Below are positions 18,605 to 26,669 of a stretch of DNA of 64,000 nucleotides, in pieces. The DNA is taken from positions 2,232,001 through 2,296,000 of the forward strand of contig CAXXSS010000001.1 of the NCBI GenBank assembly GCA_963676865.2, written 5' to 3'. Each line of letters begins with the position of its first letter. Position 1 is the stretch's first letter. This stretch comes from JAAYUD01 sp963676865. GTDB lineage: Bacteria > Bacteroidota > Bacteroidia > Bacteroidales > Bacteroidaceae. The position numbers were made by a program, and so were the translations under genes. The notes below the pieces were generated by a model. The model worked only from the letters and a program-made list of their open reading frames with translations. It was not told where the DNA came from and made no database searches.

Positions 18605-19309
18605 TTAAATAGGCTGAGATTGAATACCTTTTGTCTTATTGTGCCGCAAGTTTTCGCCGCTGTTCGAGTAAATAGAAGCTTCGGCTATGTTTGTGGCATG
18701 GTCGGCTATGCGCTCGATGTTCGATATGATGTTGTTCAGACCTATGAAGGTGAACAGCAGTTGTTGCGTCTTCTCGGGAAATTTGCTCTTTGTTATCGTC
18801 TCTTTTATTAACTTATGGTTCATCTCGTCTACCACGTCATCGTTTTTGATCGTCCATATAGCAGCCTCGTTGTCGCTGTCGATAAACGACTCAACCGACT
18901 TCTTTACCATGATAATGCTCGACATCATCATGTTCGAAATGACATTAGACATGTGCAAATAAACCTCTGTGTCGTTGACCTTGCGTAAGGCCTTGACGAT
19001 ATTTTTTATTTGGTCGCCGATGCGTTCCAAGTTGGATACCATCTGATAGGCAGCCATTGTTTTACGCAAATCCGAAGCTACCGGTTTCTGCAACACAATC
19101 ATGTCGATGATTTTGTCACTAATGTTTGTTTCGAATTCGTCTATTCGTACTTCGTTTATTTCAATTTCCGACAATATTTGTTCGTCTACACTTACTGTAC
19201 CCGAGTTGAGTATATTTTCCATGAGGTCCAACTGATGATAGACCAACTTTGCCATGAGTTCGAATTGTTCCAATATATCGTGGAGCGCGTTTTCTTTATT
19301 TACGTTCAT
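18605..19309 (-). CDS. phoU: Phosphate signalling protein PhoU
   Basis: A 234-residue all-helical protein of two PhoU repeats. The family signatures are visible: the first repeat around residues 20-105, with DLRKTMAAYQMVSNLERIGD, and the second with NNIISNIERIADHATNIAE near residues 190-208, both including the metal-binding E/DxxxD pattern. PhoU couples the PstSCAB transporter to the PhoR/PhoB-type kinase and represses the regulon when phosphate is ample. It is the last gene of the pst operon, 50 bp after pstB, the usual place. Length and start (ATG at 19309) fit the family. Confidence 0.95.
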   Translation of the reverse strand: MNVNKENALHDILEQFELMAKLVYHQLDLMENILNSGTVSVDEQILSEIEINEVRIDEFETNISDKIIDMIVLQKPVASDLRKTMAAYQMVSNLERIGDQIKNIVKALRKVNDTEVYLHMSNVISNMMMSSIIMVKKSVESFIDSDNEAAIWTIKNDDVVDEMNHKLIKETITKSKFPEKTQQLLFTFIGLNNIISNIERIADHATNIAEASIYSNSGENLRHNKTKGIQSQPI

Positions 19310-19359
19310 ATTATTGCTGATTATTGAATTGGTTTGATATGATAGCTCTCTTTGTTTCT

Positions 19360-20142
19360 TTATCCGAATTTACCTGTCAGATAGGCTTCCGTACGCGGGT
19401 CGCGTGGGTTGGTGAACATATCCTTCGTCGAATCGTATTCTACCAACTCGCCCAAGTACATGAACATGGCATTGTCTGATATACGTGCCGCCTGCGACAT
19501 GTTGTGCGTTACCAAAATAATGGTGTACTCTTGCTTTAGTTCTACCAACAGGTCTTCTATCTTGGCTGTCGAAATGGGGTCGAGTGCCGAAGTAGGTTCG
19601 TCGAGCAGAATAATTTTGGGTTTGAAAGCCAGTGTCCGTGCAACGCAAAGACGTTGTTGCTGTCCGCCTGACAGAAAATTGCCGCGGCTATGCAGCGAAT
19701 CTTTTACTTCGTCCCATAGCGCTACATTTTTGAGCGACCGCTCTACTATTTCGTCCCGTTCCGAGCGTTTGAGGTGAATGCCGTTGAGCTTGTAGCCGGC
19801 AATGACATTATCGTATATGCTCATGGTGGGGAATGGGTTGGGGCGTTGGAATACCATTCCTATGCGACGGCGCAGATTGATGGTCGACATTTCGTAAATG
19901 TTTTCGTCGCCAAGCATTATTTTGCCTTCGGTATGTATGTCCGGATATAGCTCGTGCATCCGGTTGATGGCTCTCAGTAACGTTGTCTTACCACATCCGG
20001 ATGGTCCCATGATGGCGGTAATCGTTTTCTTCTTCACTTTAGCTGAAACATCTTTTACGGCCAATTTGTCATCCGAGTATCTTATTGAAAGACGTTCGAT
20101 CGATAGTATAGAATCGTCTTTCTTGTCATTCATTTCAGTCAT
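19360..20142 (-). CDS. pstB: Phosphate ABC transporter ATP-binding protein PstB
   Basis: The ATPase of the high-affinity phosphate importer. The ATG at 20142 gives 260 residues, the family length; a longer open frame runs back into pstA and is not real. Walker A GPSGCGKTT, Q-loop VFQRPNPFP, signature LSGGQQQR, Walker B IILLDEPTSALDP and switch His in LVTHNM are all present. NPFPTMSIYDN and the end YLTGKFG are typical of PstB. It lies 32 bp after pstA and 50 bp before phoU. Confidence 0.96.
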   Translation of the reverse strand: MTEMNDKKDDSILSIERLSIRYSDDKLAVKDVSAKVKKKTITAIMGPSGCGKTTLLRAINRMHELYPDIHTEGKIMLGDENIYEMSTINLRRRIGMVFQRPNPFPTMSIYDNVIAGYKLNGIHLKRSERDEIVERSLKNVALWDEVKDSLHSRGNFLSGGQQQRLCVARTLAFKPKIILLDEPTSALDPISTAKIEDLLVELKQEYTIILVTHNMSQAARISDNAMFMYLGELVEYDSTKDMFTNPRDPRTEAYLTGKFG

Positions 20143-20174
20143 ATTGCTATATTTGTTAAAGAGTTGTTTGTCTG

Positions 20175-21104
20175 TTATATTTTTTTCCTGGCACAAATCC
20201 ATCTCGATGTCAGATTCAGTATCAATACGAATCCCATGAGGAATACTGCCGAACTCCATATGAGGTCTACCATGTTGGGGTCGTTGTAGAATTGCCATAT
20301 CAGCAAAGGTACTGCGCTGATGGGCTTCTCTATGTGCCAATTTACTTGCGGATTGCCCAGTGTGGTGAGCATTAGTGGAGCTGTTTCGCCCAATACGCGT
20401 GATATGGCGAGCAATATGCCGCCCATTAGTCCCGAGAAGCTCGATGGTATAAGTACGCGTAAGATAACTTTATAGTAAGGTGCGCCCAATGCGATGGCTG
20501 CTTCTTTCAGTGTCTCGGGTACCATTTTGAGCGATTCTTCTGTAGAACGTACGATGAGTGGAAGCATCATGATTGCCAATGCCACACTACCTGCAAATAC
20601 CGAATAACCCTTCGTAAGGGGCACTACTATCCAAATGTAGGCTATGATACCGATAACGATAGATGGTACGCCTTGGAGTATATCGGCTATGTCGCGAATA
20701 ATGGCGGCATATCTCTTTTTACTGTTTTCGTATACATATACTCCGATGAGGATGCCGAACGGCACGGCCATTGCCGAAGCGAGGGCAACGAGATAAATAG
20801 AACCCAATATACCGTTGACGATACCGCCCGGTATGACCTGTCCACTGCTCTTGGCCATCATCGCCGAGAAAGTGTCGGGGGCTACTTGGGTGAAGAAAGC
20901 CCAGTTTATTTGTCTGAGTCCTTTGGCCAGTAGCGAACCGATGATGAGGAATACCATGCCGATGGTGATGAACGAGAAAACCATCGCCGCTATTTTGAAC
21001 AGACGGTCTTTTAATTTACGGCTTTGGATTAAAAGATTACTGCTGTCTTCTTTATCCGATAAAGAAGACATGTATTTTTTGTTGAGTGTTGTAGTCTGAT
21101 CCAT
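20175..21104 (-). CDS. pstA: Phosphate ABC transporter permease PstA
   Basis: A 309-residue inner-membrane permease with about six transmembrane helices. The family motifs are seen: GIVNGILGSIYLVALASAMAVPFGI at the start of the permease domain, DILQGVPSIVIGI, and the coupling region EAAIALGAPYYKVILRVLIPS. Its start codon overlaps the pstC stop by one base (TAATG), so it is translationally coupled. It pairs with PstC and docks on PstB. Confidence 0.95.
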   Translation of the reverse strand: MDQTTTLNKKYMSSLSDKEDSSNLLIQSRKLKDRLFKIAAMVFSFITIGMVFLIIGSLLAKGLRQINWAFFTQVAPDTFSAMMAKSSGQVIPGGIVNGILGSIYLVALASAMAVPFGILIGVYVYENSKKRYAAIIRDIADILQGVPSIVIGIIAYIWIVVPLTKGYSVFAGSVALAIMMLPLIVRSTEESLKMVPETLKEAAIALGAPYYKVILRVLIPSSFSGLMGGILLAISRVLGETAPLMLTTLGNPQVNWHIEKPISAVPLLIWQFYNDPNMVDLIWSSAVFLMGFVLILNLTSRWICARKKI

Positions 21105-21961
21105 TATGCTATCTTTTTAATGATATATTTACCTGCAGCATTGATGAGTGTTGTGATGACAAACAGCAACAATCCTATTTCGATGAGCGAACTCAACTGT
21201 AATCCGCTGGCTTCACCGAATTGGTTGGCTATGACACTCGCCATTGTATTGCCCGTGCTGCACAATCCTTTCGGAATGATGTTCTCGTTTCCGATAAGCA
21301 TCGTTACGGCCAGCGTTTCGCCTATGGCTCGTCCGAATGCCAGTATGTAGCTGGCCGCCATTCCCGAACGGGCACTGGGTAATATCACGTTTCTAATAAC
21401 CTCGAGTCGGGTAGCTCCCAATGAATAAGCGGCTTCTTTCAGTTCGTTGGGCACCATCATGATGGTGTTGTTGCTGAGCGAAGTAGCGTATGGCACTACC
21501 ATAATAGCCAGTACCAGCGCCGAGGTTAGTACACCGAATCCCTGTGGACTTAGTCCGAGGCTTACGATGAAGGGGCGTAGCATATAAAATCCCCATAGAC
21601 CATATATGATGGATGGGATACCTGCCAGCAAATCTACGAGGGTGCTGACAATGGCTGCTATTTTTGTGCCGCGAAAATATTCGGCGACAAATAAGGATGT
21701 GAAGAATGCCAGCGGCAATGCGATGATGAGGGCTACGACCGAAGTAAGCAAGGTGCCTACTATAAACAGTAGTGCCCCGTAATGTTCCCGCCCTTGGGTA
21801 GGATCCCATTCGGGAGAAAATAAAAAGCCCCATCCGAATCTCGAGATCGAAGGTAACGAACCTTTGAACAGCGAGAATATCATGGCGGCGGCAATAAGTA
21901 GTATCACTAACGATGCCGCGAATAATACCCGTTTCAGAATTTTATCACTATTCACTTGCAT
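21104..21961 (-). CDS. pstC: Phosphate ABC transporter permease PstC
   Basis: A 285-residue permease from the ATG at 21961; an upstream in-frame ATG at 22024 would add 21 residues with no membrane or signal character. About six helices. Family motifs: the periplasmic WDPTQGREHYGALLFIVGT, LVDLLAGIPSIIYGLWGF, and the coupling loop EAAYSLGATRLEVIRNVILPS. It lies 78 bp after pstS and overlaps pstA by one base. Confidence 0.94.
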   Translation of the reverse strand: MQVNSDKILKRVLFAASLVILLIAAAMIFSLFKGSLPSISRFGWGFLFSPEWDPTQGREHYGALLFIVGTLLTSVVALIIALPLAFFTSLFVAEYFRGTKIAAIVSTLVDLLAGIPSIIYGLWGFYMLRPFIVSLGLSPQGFGVLTSALVLAIMVVPYATSLSNNTIMMVPNELKEAAYSLGATRLEVIRNVILPSARSGMAASYILAFGRAIGETLAVTMLIGNENIIPKGLCSTGNTMASVIANQFGEASGLQLSSLIEIGLLLFVITTLINAAGKYIIKKIA

Positions 21962-22039
21962 AAGTATTAATTGTAATAGAGAAATTTCATACTGCTCTCG
22001 TGTGCCGAGAGACAGTATGAACAATGACAGAGAAAAAGT

Positions 22040-23080
22040 TTATTTTAAAATTCTTTTTCCACCGTAAGTTACAGTGCGCAATATTGCTTTTGCTCTTGCG
22101 GCAACCTGCGGAGGTAGAGGCGCATAATTGGTCTTTGTTGCAAAACTTTGTCCACCGCGGCTAATCATCCAATCGAGAAGTTTCAGTGTAGCTTGTGCTT
22201 GTGCTATTGAACGGCCGTTGTAATTTTGATTTTGGTAGATAATCAACCAAGTGAAACCTGCGATAGGATAAGCATCTTTGGCTGGAGAATCTGTAAGCAT
22301 TACGCGAGTGTCTGCAGGTATCTTACCTTTTCCGGCTGCGCTGGTCGAAGCAATGCTTGCTTTGATGAAGCGGCCCGATTTGTTTTGCAATAATGCTGAA
22401 GAGATTCTTTCGGCGAAAGCGTATTCAGAACCGATATAACCGATTGAACCAACTGTCTGATGAACTGTTCCTGCAACTCCGGGGTTACCTTTGGCACCGA
22501 TACCGCAAGGCCAATTGACAGTCTTGCCCGATCCGATTCTTGATTTCCAGTAACCGCTTACTTTGCAAAGATAATCGGTGAACATATTGGTGGTACCGCT
22601 ACCGTCAGAACGGTGTACAACGGTTATCTCTTTGTTGGGGAAACGAACTCCTGGGTTCAGTTTCTTCAATGCAGGATGATTCCAATTCTTAATGTTTCCA
22701 GTGAAAATCTCGGTCAGTACGTTGGGAGTCAGTTTTATTTGATTGATGCCCGGAAGATTGAAAGCGATAACTACGGCACCGCTACATGTCGGTATGTGAA
22801 CAATAGGGGCAGGCATTTCTTTCATTTCTTGGTTGCTTAAGAAAGCGTCCGATGCACCAAAGTCTACTACTTTGTCTTTGAGACTGCGGATACCACCGCC
22901 AGAGCCGATACCACCGTAAGTGATTTTAGTGTGTGCCAAGTTGTCGTAAGCCATGAATGCAGTGTTGTAGAATGGCTGTGGGAATGTTGCACCGGCACCT
23001 GAGATAGACTGAGCTTTTGCCATGGGACATGCAGCCAAAAGAAGGCTGAATGCTGCTACTAGTAATTTAATCTTTTTCAT
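22040..23080 (-). CDS. pstS: Phosphate-binding protein PstS
   Basis: Periplasmic phosphate receptor of 346 residues (ATG at 23080; an ATG two codons upstream is also possible). Signal peptide ends near MAKAQ. The ligand loops are visible: GAGATFPQPFY, GIGSGGGIRSLKDKVVDFGASDA, VVHRSDGSGTTNMFTDYL and GSIGYIGSEYA. These contact phosphate in known PstS structures. It is read between the porin (38 bp upstream) and pstC. It is not a lipoprotein here, as no lipobox cysteine precedes the mature sequence. Confidence 0.95.
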   Translation of the reverse strand: MKKIKLLVAAFSLLLAACPMAKAQSISGAGATFPQPFYNTAFMAYDNLAHTKITYGGIGSGGGIRSLKDKVVDFGASDAFLSNQEMKEMPAPIVHIPTCSGAVVIAFNLPGINQIKLTPNVLTEIFTGNIKNWNHPALKKLNPGVRFPNKEITVVHRSDGSGTTNMFTDYLCKVSGYWKSRIGSGKTVNWPCGIGAKGNPGVAGTVHQTVGSIGYIGSEYAFAERISSALLQNKSGRFIKASIASTSAAGKGKIPADTRVMLTDSPAKDAYPIAGFTWLIIYQNQNYNGRSIAQAQATLKLLDWMISRGGQSFATKTNYAPLPPQVAARAKAILRTVTYGGKRILK

Positions 23081-23118
23081 AATCATTTTACATTAAAATG
23101 TTTGTTGTAATATATTGT

Positions 23119-24105
23119 TTAGAAGCTAAAATTGAAGTTTACCAAGAAGTTGCTGGTCGACTTGATGCCGTCTTTCTTGGGATTGCTGATCTGGAAGTTT
23201 GGAGCTATTGCCATGCCCTTTACCGGGAAGAATTCCAAACCTGCGCTATATAGTTGTCCATCTTTGGCTGCATTCCAATCGTTCTTGGAAGTAAGATTGT
23301 CGAAGCGTGCGAATATAGACATGGTATGGCATGTTTTGTATGTGCCCCAGAAAGAGAGACCGTTCAAGTCATGGTCTTTAACCATCTTGTTACCCTTCTG
23401 ATAGTTGTATTCTCCAGCTAGTGTCAGTTTGTCGCTGTTGTAAGCTAGCATGGCATTGAGCGTTGTTTGCGAGTCGTTTTTCTTCATATAGTCGCCATAT
23501 ACTCTGACGAGAAGATGTTTTACGGGCTCTACAGTCAAACCTAAGCTGACTTTGACAGCACTGTCTGATTGAACCTTCTGGTATCCTTCGCCGTTTACAA
23601 TCTGAGCGTCCAAGCTTACTTGAGGAGCTAGTTGCAGTTTCATGCCTACACCAAGGTCAGCACTAGAACCGTAACCGTTTAAGTCTTGGAACGATTTCAA
23701 TAGATAACGTTTTCCCCACATGGACTCTTGTAGATTGAACATGTTGGTACCGATCATACCGAAATCTACCTTAAGCATTTTGTTTGAGTATTCGCCGAAA
23801 GCATTCTTTACATAAGCTGAATAAGCTGATGGGAATGTGTTGGTTGCGTTGTTTGTGCTTGTTACATCAAATAAGACTTTTGTAGAGAAATTCGGGCTAA
23901 AATTGTATTGATAACCGAAATAGGCTCTCGAGATTTCAAAAGCAGGATTTGTTTTACCGTCTTGTACCGAATACCTAAAGTCGGAGAATATTGTAACCAA
24001 TGGTTTGCCATTCGGCTTAAAATTGCTTCCGTCGTCAGATTTCTGTGAATAACCGTTCAGACTAATCATCAATAAACTCAGTGCAGAGATTAATAACTTT
24101 TTCAT
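23119..24105 (-). CDS. Outer-membrane porin of the phosphate regulon
   Basis: A 328-residue beta-barrel with signal peptide (to NGYSQ) and terminal Phe (VNFNFSF), the mark of a barrel for BAM insertion. Alternating short strands run throughout, and the N-terminal part (ISRAYFGYQYNFSPNFSTKVLFDV) resembles OprO/OprP-type or DcaP-like porins. It is the first gene downstream of the Pho-box-like array and directly precedes pstS, so it probably admits phosphate or other anions across the outer membrane when phosphate is scarce. The anion preference is inferred from context only. Confidence 0.82.
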   Translation of the reverse strand: MKKLLISALSLLMISLNGYSQKSDDGSNFKPNGKPLVTIFSDFRYSVQDGKTNPAFEISRAYFGYQYNFSPNFSTKVLFDVTSTNNATNTFPSAYSAYVKNAFGEYSNKMLKVDFGMIGTNMFNLQESMWGKRYLLKSFQDLNGYGSSADLGVGMKLQLAPQVSLDAQIVNGEGYQKVQSDSAVKVSLGLTVEPVKHLLVRVYGDYMKKNDSQTTLNAMLAYNSDKLTLAGEYNYQKGNKMVKDHDLNGLSFWGTYKTCHTMSIFARFDNLTSKNDWNAAKDGQLYSAGLEFFPVKGMAIAPNFQISNPKKDGIKSTSNFLVNFNFSF

Positions 24106-24149
24106 CTTTGTTTTTTAATTAAAGTGTTTACTAATTACTTTTCACGATG

Positions 24150-24157
24150 CAAAAGTA
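24150..24157 (-). promoter_or_regulatory. -7 element of the porin-pst operon
   Basis: On the minus strand this reads TACTTTTG, a perfect TAnnTTTG, 44 bp before the porin start. At the -33 position 21 bp upstream there is TTAC, part of the adjacent repeat array, instead of TTTG. This is the layout of a promoter that needs an activator. Confidence 0.6.
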
Positions 24158-24168
24158 GGGGAGGAATA

Positions 24169-24234
24169 TTACAGCATTGTAACAGCATTATTACATTGAT
24201 GTAAAGTATCAATTACAAAACGGTGACAAAAAAA
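24169..24234 (-). promoter_or_regulatory. Pho-box-like array of 11-bp direct repeats
   Basis: Six consecutive 11-mers on the + strand: TTACAGCATTG, TAACAGCATTA, TTACATTGATG, TAAAGTATCAA, TTACAAAACGG and TGACAAAAAAA. On the minus strand the core is CTGTTAC-AATG-CTGTAAT, close to the PhoB half-site CTGTCAT with 4-bp spacing. The array ends 11 bp from the -7 element of the porin-pst operon. PhoB-type binding is inferred from period, core and place. Confidence 0.65.
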
Positions 24235-24309
24235 GCTAACTTTTTGTTGTTTAACTTGTTGGTGTTATAAATAATATATATCTTTAGCGTACCTAAAATC
24301 AAAGAGAAC

Positions 24310-24789
24310 ATGAAATTCAGTTCACAAGGAAAACAACTCACGATAGAAGCGTTTCGTTCTTCGTTGAGCACATTGGATAAGAATAACCGATGGGTGAAGT
24401 GGGGAGATGCTCTCCCTTGGGATAAAATAGAGGCTCTCTACAATCAAAGTCTTCATAATGGTAGGCGTGGAGCAGGCAATAAGCCGGCGCGAATGATAAT
24501 AGGTGCTTTGATTATTAAAAATAAGTTGAATCTTTCGAATGTCGAGACGGTGCAAAATATTGCAGAGAATCCTTACATGCAATATTTTGTAGGACTGAAC
24601 GAATTTACAGACCGACATATATTCAATGCCAGTCTGTTTGTTATTATTCGTCGCCGTATAGGGCGCGAAGAGTTCGATACGATAAGTATTCCTTATATGA
24701 GAAAGAAAATAAAAGAGGAAGAAAAACAGAAAAGGTTGCTTGAACGGCAAAGGCTGATGCTCGAAAAGCAACAGAAGGTTTCTGAATAA
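24310..24789 (+). pseudogene. Truncated IS5/IS1182-type transposase (N-terminal domain only)
   Basis: The 159 residues match only the N-terminal helical domain (DUF772, InsH N-terminal) of IS1182-like transposases: WGDALPWDKIEALYNQSL, AGNKPARMIIGALIIKNKLNLS, ENPYMQYFVGL and EFTDRHIFNASLF. The catalytic DDE region of about 300 further residues is missing; the frame ends in a short charged coiled coil (residues 128-157) and a normal stop 13 bp before bcp. No terminal repeats are seen. A -7-like TATCTTTA (24279-24286) with CTTG 20 bp upstream precedes it. It is a decayed element, or a retained DNA-binding fragment; the open frame leaves both possible. Confidence 0.75.
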
Positions 24790-24802
24790 TCAAATACTGC
24801 CG

Positions 24803-25252
24803 TCAACCTAATATCTGTGCAGCATGCTCTTTTACTTTTATCTCTTTCGGGGTAATGATTTTGCAGATGAGGCCTTCTTCGTCTATAATAAATGTCGTTC
24901 TTAGAGTGCCCATGTAACTACGGCCATACATTTGCTTTTCTCCCCAAACGCCAAACTCTTGTACGAGCTTCTTGTCTGTATCGGCAATCAGCGTAAAAGG
25001 CAGATCGTTCTTTTCTATGAATTTGCGGTGAGAAGCTTCGTTGTCAATACTTACACCAATGACGGCATATCCTTGTTTGATAAGCTCCGAATGGTTGTCG
25101 CGCAAATTGCAAGCTTCGGTAGTACAACCGGGGGTACTGTCTTTGGGGTAAAAGTAGATCACCACTTTCTTACCTTTATAATCACTTAGATGGATTTCTT
25201 TTCCATTCTCGTCTTTGCCCAGAAAATCGGGCGCCTTGTCTCCTATATTCAT
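24803..25252 (-). CDS. bcp: Thioredoxin-dependent thiol peroxidase (Bcp/PrxQ)
   Basis: Reduces hydrogen peroxide and organic peroxides in the cytoplasm. The ATG at 25252 gives 149 residues, the family length; upstream frame residues are not conserved-looking. The active site YPKDSTPGCTTEAC holds the peroxidatic Cys and, five residues on, the resolving Cys of the PrxQ subclass. The thioredoxin-fold core (KGKKVVIYFYP, VIGVSID) and the conserved Arg in TLRTTFIID are present. Converges with the transposase remnant. Confidence 0.95.
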   Translation of the reverse strand: MNIGDKAPDFLGKDENGKEIHLSDYKGKKVVIYFYPKDSTPGCTTEACNLRDNHSELIKQGYAVIGVSIDNEASHRKFIEKNDLPFTLIADTDKKLVQEFGVWGEKQMYGRSYMGTLRTTFIIDEEGLICKIITPKEIKVKEHAAQILG

Positions 25253-25360
25253 TGTTGTTCGTTTTAAAAGATTCAAAAGTAAAGATAGAAAGAAATTTTG
25301 AAAAGACAAGTATAATATGCTCTGCTTTTTCTTCTGTCTTTCTATTTTTGTCCTTTTATT

Positions 25361-25393
25361 TTTGGGCCGAAATATAAATAATACTTATCTTTG
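25361..25393 (+). promoter_or_regulatory. Bacteroidetes promoter before the kinase-like gene
   Basis: TTTG at 25361-25364 and TATCTTTG at 25386-25393 with a 21-bp spacer match the TTTG / TAnnTTTG consensus. A start at about 25400 would leave a leader of some 110 nt. Confidence 0.6.
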
Positions 25394-25512
25394 GGTACTG
25401 TTCTTGTGAGATCGTCTGATAGATGTTTCTACAGAACAATCTTTTGGTGGTCTATTCTGTGTGTTTGGTATGATTAACGTGATTTTTGTATTCAAATATA
25501 ACTAGTTGAACG

Positions 25513-26604
25513 ATGGTAAACGAGAAACTTCGGAGTATAGTTACTCAATTTGTCTTGGACGGACCTGTTGCGGAAATAAAACCGCTGGGTGCCGGTTTCA
25601 TCAATGATACTTTCAAGGTTAATACGGTTGGGTGTGCTTCCGACTATATTCTGCAACGGAAAAATAAAACGATCTTTGCCGATGTGCCTGCCATGATGAA
25701 TAATATCAGCATGGTTACCGAACATATTCGACTCAAGGTGGTTGCGGCCGGAGGTGATCCGCTTCGCGAAGTACTTACGGTAGTGAAAACACAGAGCGGA
25801 GAACTCTGCTATCAAGATGCGGAAGGCGAATATTGGGCAATGTGTGTATTGATAGACCATTCGGTGACTTACGAAAGAGCCGACTCTCCCGCTTTATGTT
25901 ATAAAGGAGGGCAGGGCATCGGGCGCTTTCAATCGCAACTTGCAGACTTTGGGCAAACGCTTTTTGAAACAATCAAAGGCTTTCATAATATTCGGTGGCG
26001 ATTTGTACAATGGGATGAGTCGTTGAAGACCGATAAAGCAGGACGTGTCGGTGGTTTGTCGCAAGAAATAGAATGGATCAATTCGCGCCGCGATGAGATG
26101 CTCCGCTTTTGGCAAATGGTAGAGACGGGCGAAATTCCGATGCGGGTGACACACAACGATACCAAGATCAGCAATATCTTGTTTGATGAACAGGGCGAAG
26201 TGCTTTGTGTGATTGATCTGGATACGGTAATGAACAGTACCTCACTCAATGACTTTGGGGATGCTATCCGATCGTATACCAATACCGGTGCAGAAGATGA
26301 TAAGGAACTGGATAAGGTATCCATGGATATTGAACTTTTCAAGGCTTATACCGAAGGTTATCTTTCGGAGCGAAAGGCTACACTTACTTCGTCCGAAAAA
26401 GAATGGCTTGCATTCTCTGCCCGCTACATTACTTATGAGCAGATACTCCGCTTCTTGATGGATTATATAGAGGGGGATACTTACTACAAGATAGCCTATC
26501 GGGAGCACAATTTGGTTCGTACTCATGCTCAATACCGGTTGTTGCAATCCATGGAAAGCCAATACGAAGAAATGTGTAATATTGTAAGGCGTAACTGTCA
26601 TTAG
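25513..26604 (+). CDS. Aminoglycoside-phosphotransferase-fold kinase, probably N-acetylhexosamine kinase-like
   Basis: A 363-residue cytoplasmic kinase of APH fold. Glycine-rich loop region LGAGFINDTFKV, Lys in YILQRKNK, catalytic loop RVTHNDTKISNILF (His, Asp, Asn) and metal site VIDLDTV are all present. Length and the GFINDTF motif resemble NahK, which phosphorylates GlcNAc and GalNAc at C1 in salvage pathways; homologues are also labelled mucin desulfatase without evidence. It stands alone behind its own promoter, 65 bp before an acyltransferase gene. Substrate is inferred. Confidence 0.75.
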   Translation: MVNEKLRSIVTQFVLDGPVAEIKPLGAGFINDTFKVNTVGCASDYILQRKNKTIFADVPAMMNNISMVTEHIRLKVVAAGGDPLREVLTVVKTQSGELCYQDAEGEYWAMCVLIDHSVTYERADSPALCYKGGQGIGRFQSQLADFGQTLFETIKGFHNIRWRFVQWDESLKTDKAGRVGGLSQEIEWINSRRDEMLRFWQMVETGEIPMRVTHNDTKISNILFDEQGEVLCVIDLDTVMNSTSLNDFGDAIRSYTNTGAEDDKELDKVSMDIELFKAYTEGYLSERKATLTSSEKEWLAFSARYITYEQILRFLMDYIEGDTYYKIAYREHNLVRTHAQYRLLQSMESQYEEMCNIVRRNCH

Positions 26605-26669
26605 ATATTGTGTTATAATATAAGTGATCATTCATTTAATTCTTATTTTCCTACTACCTTATTATATAT

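Noticed and set aside
20143..20340. Longer PstB start at 20340
   Set aside because: The extension overlaps pstA out of phase and has no conserved residues; ATG 20142 gives the family length.
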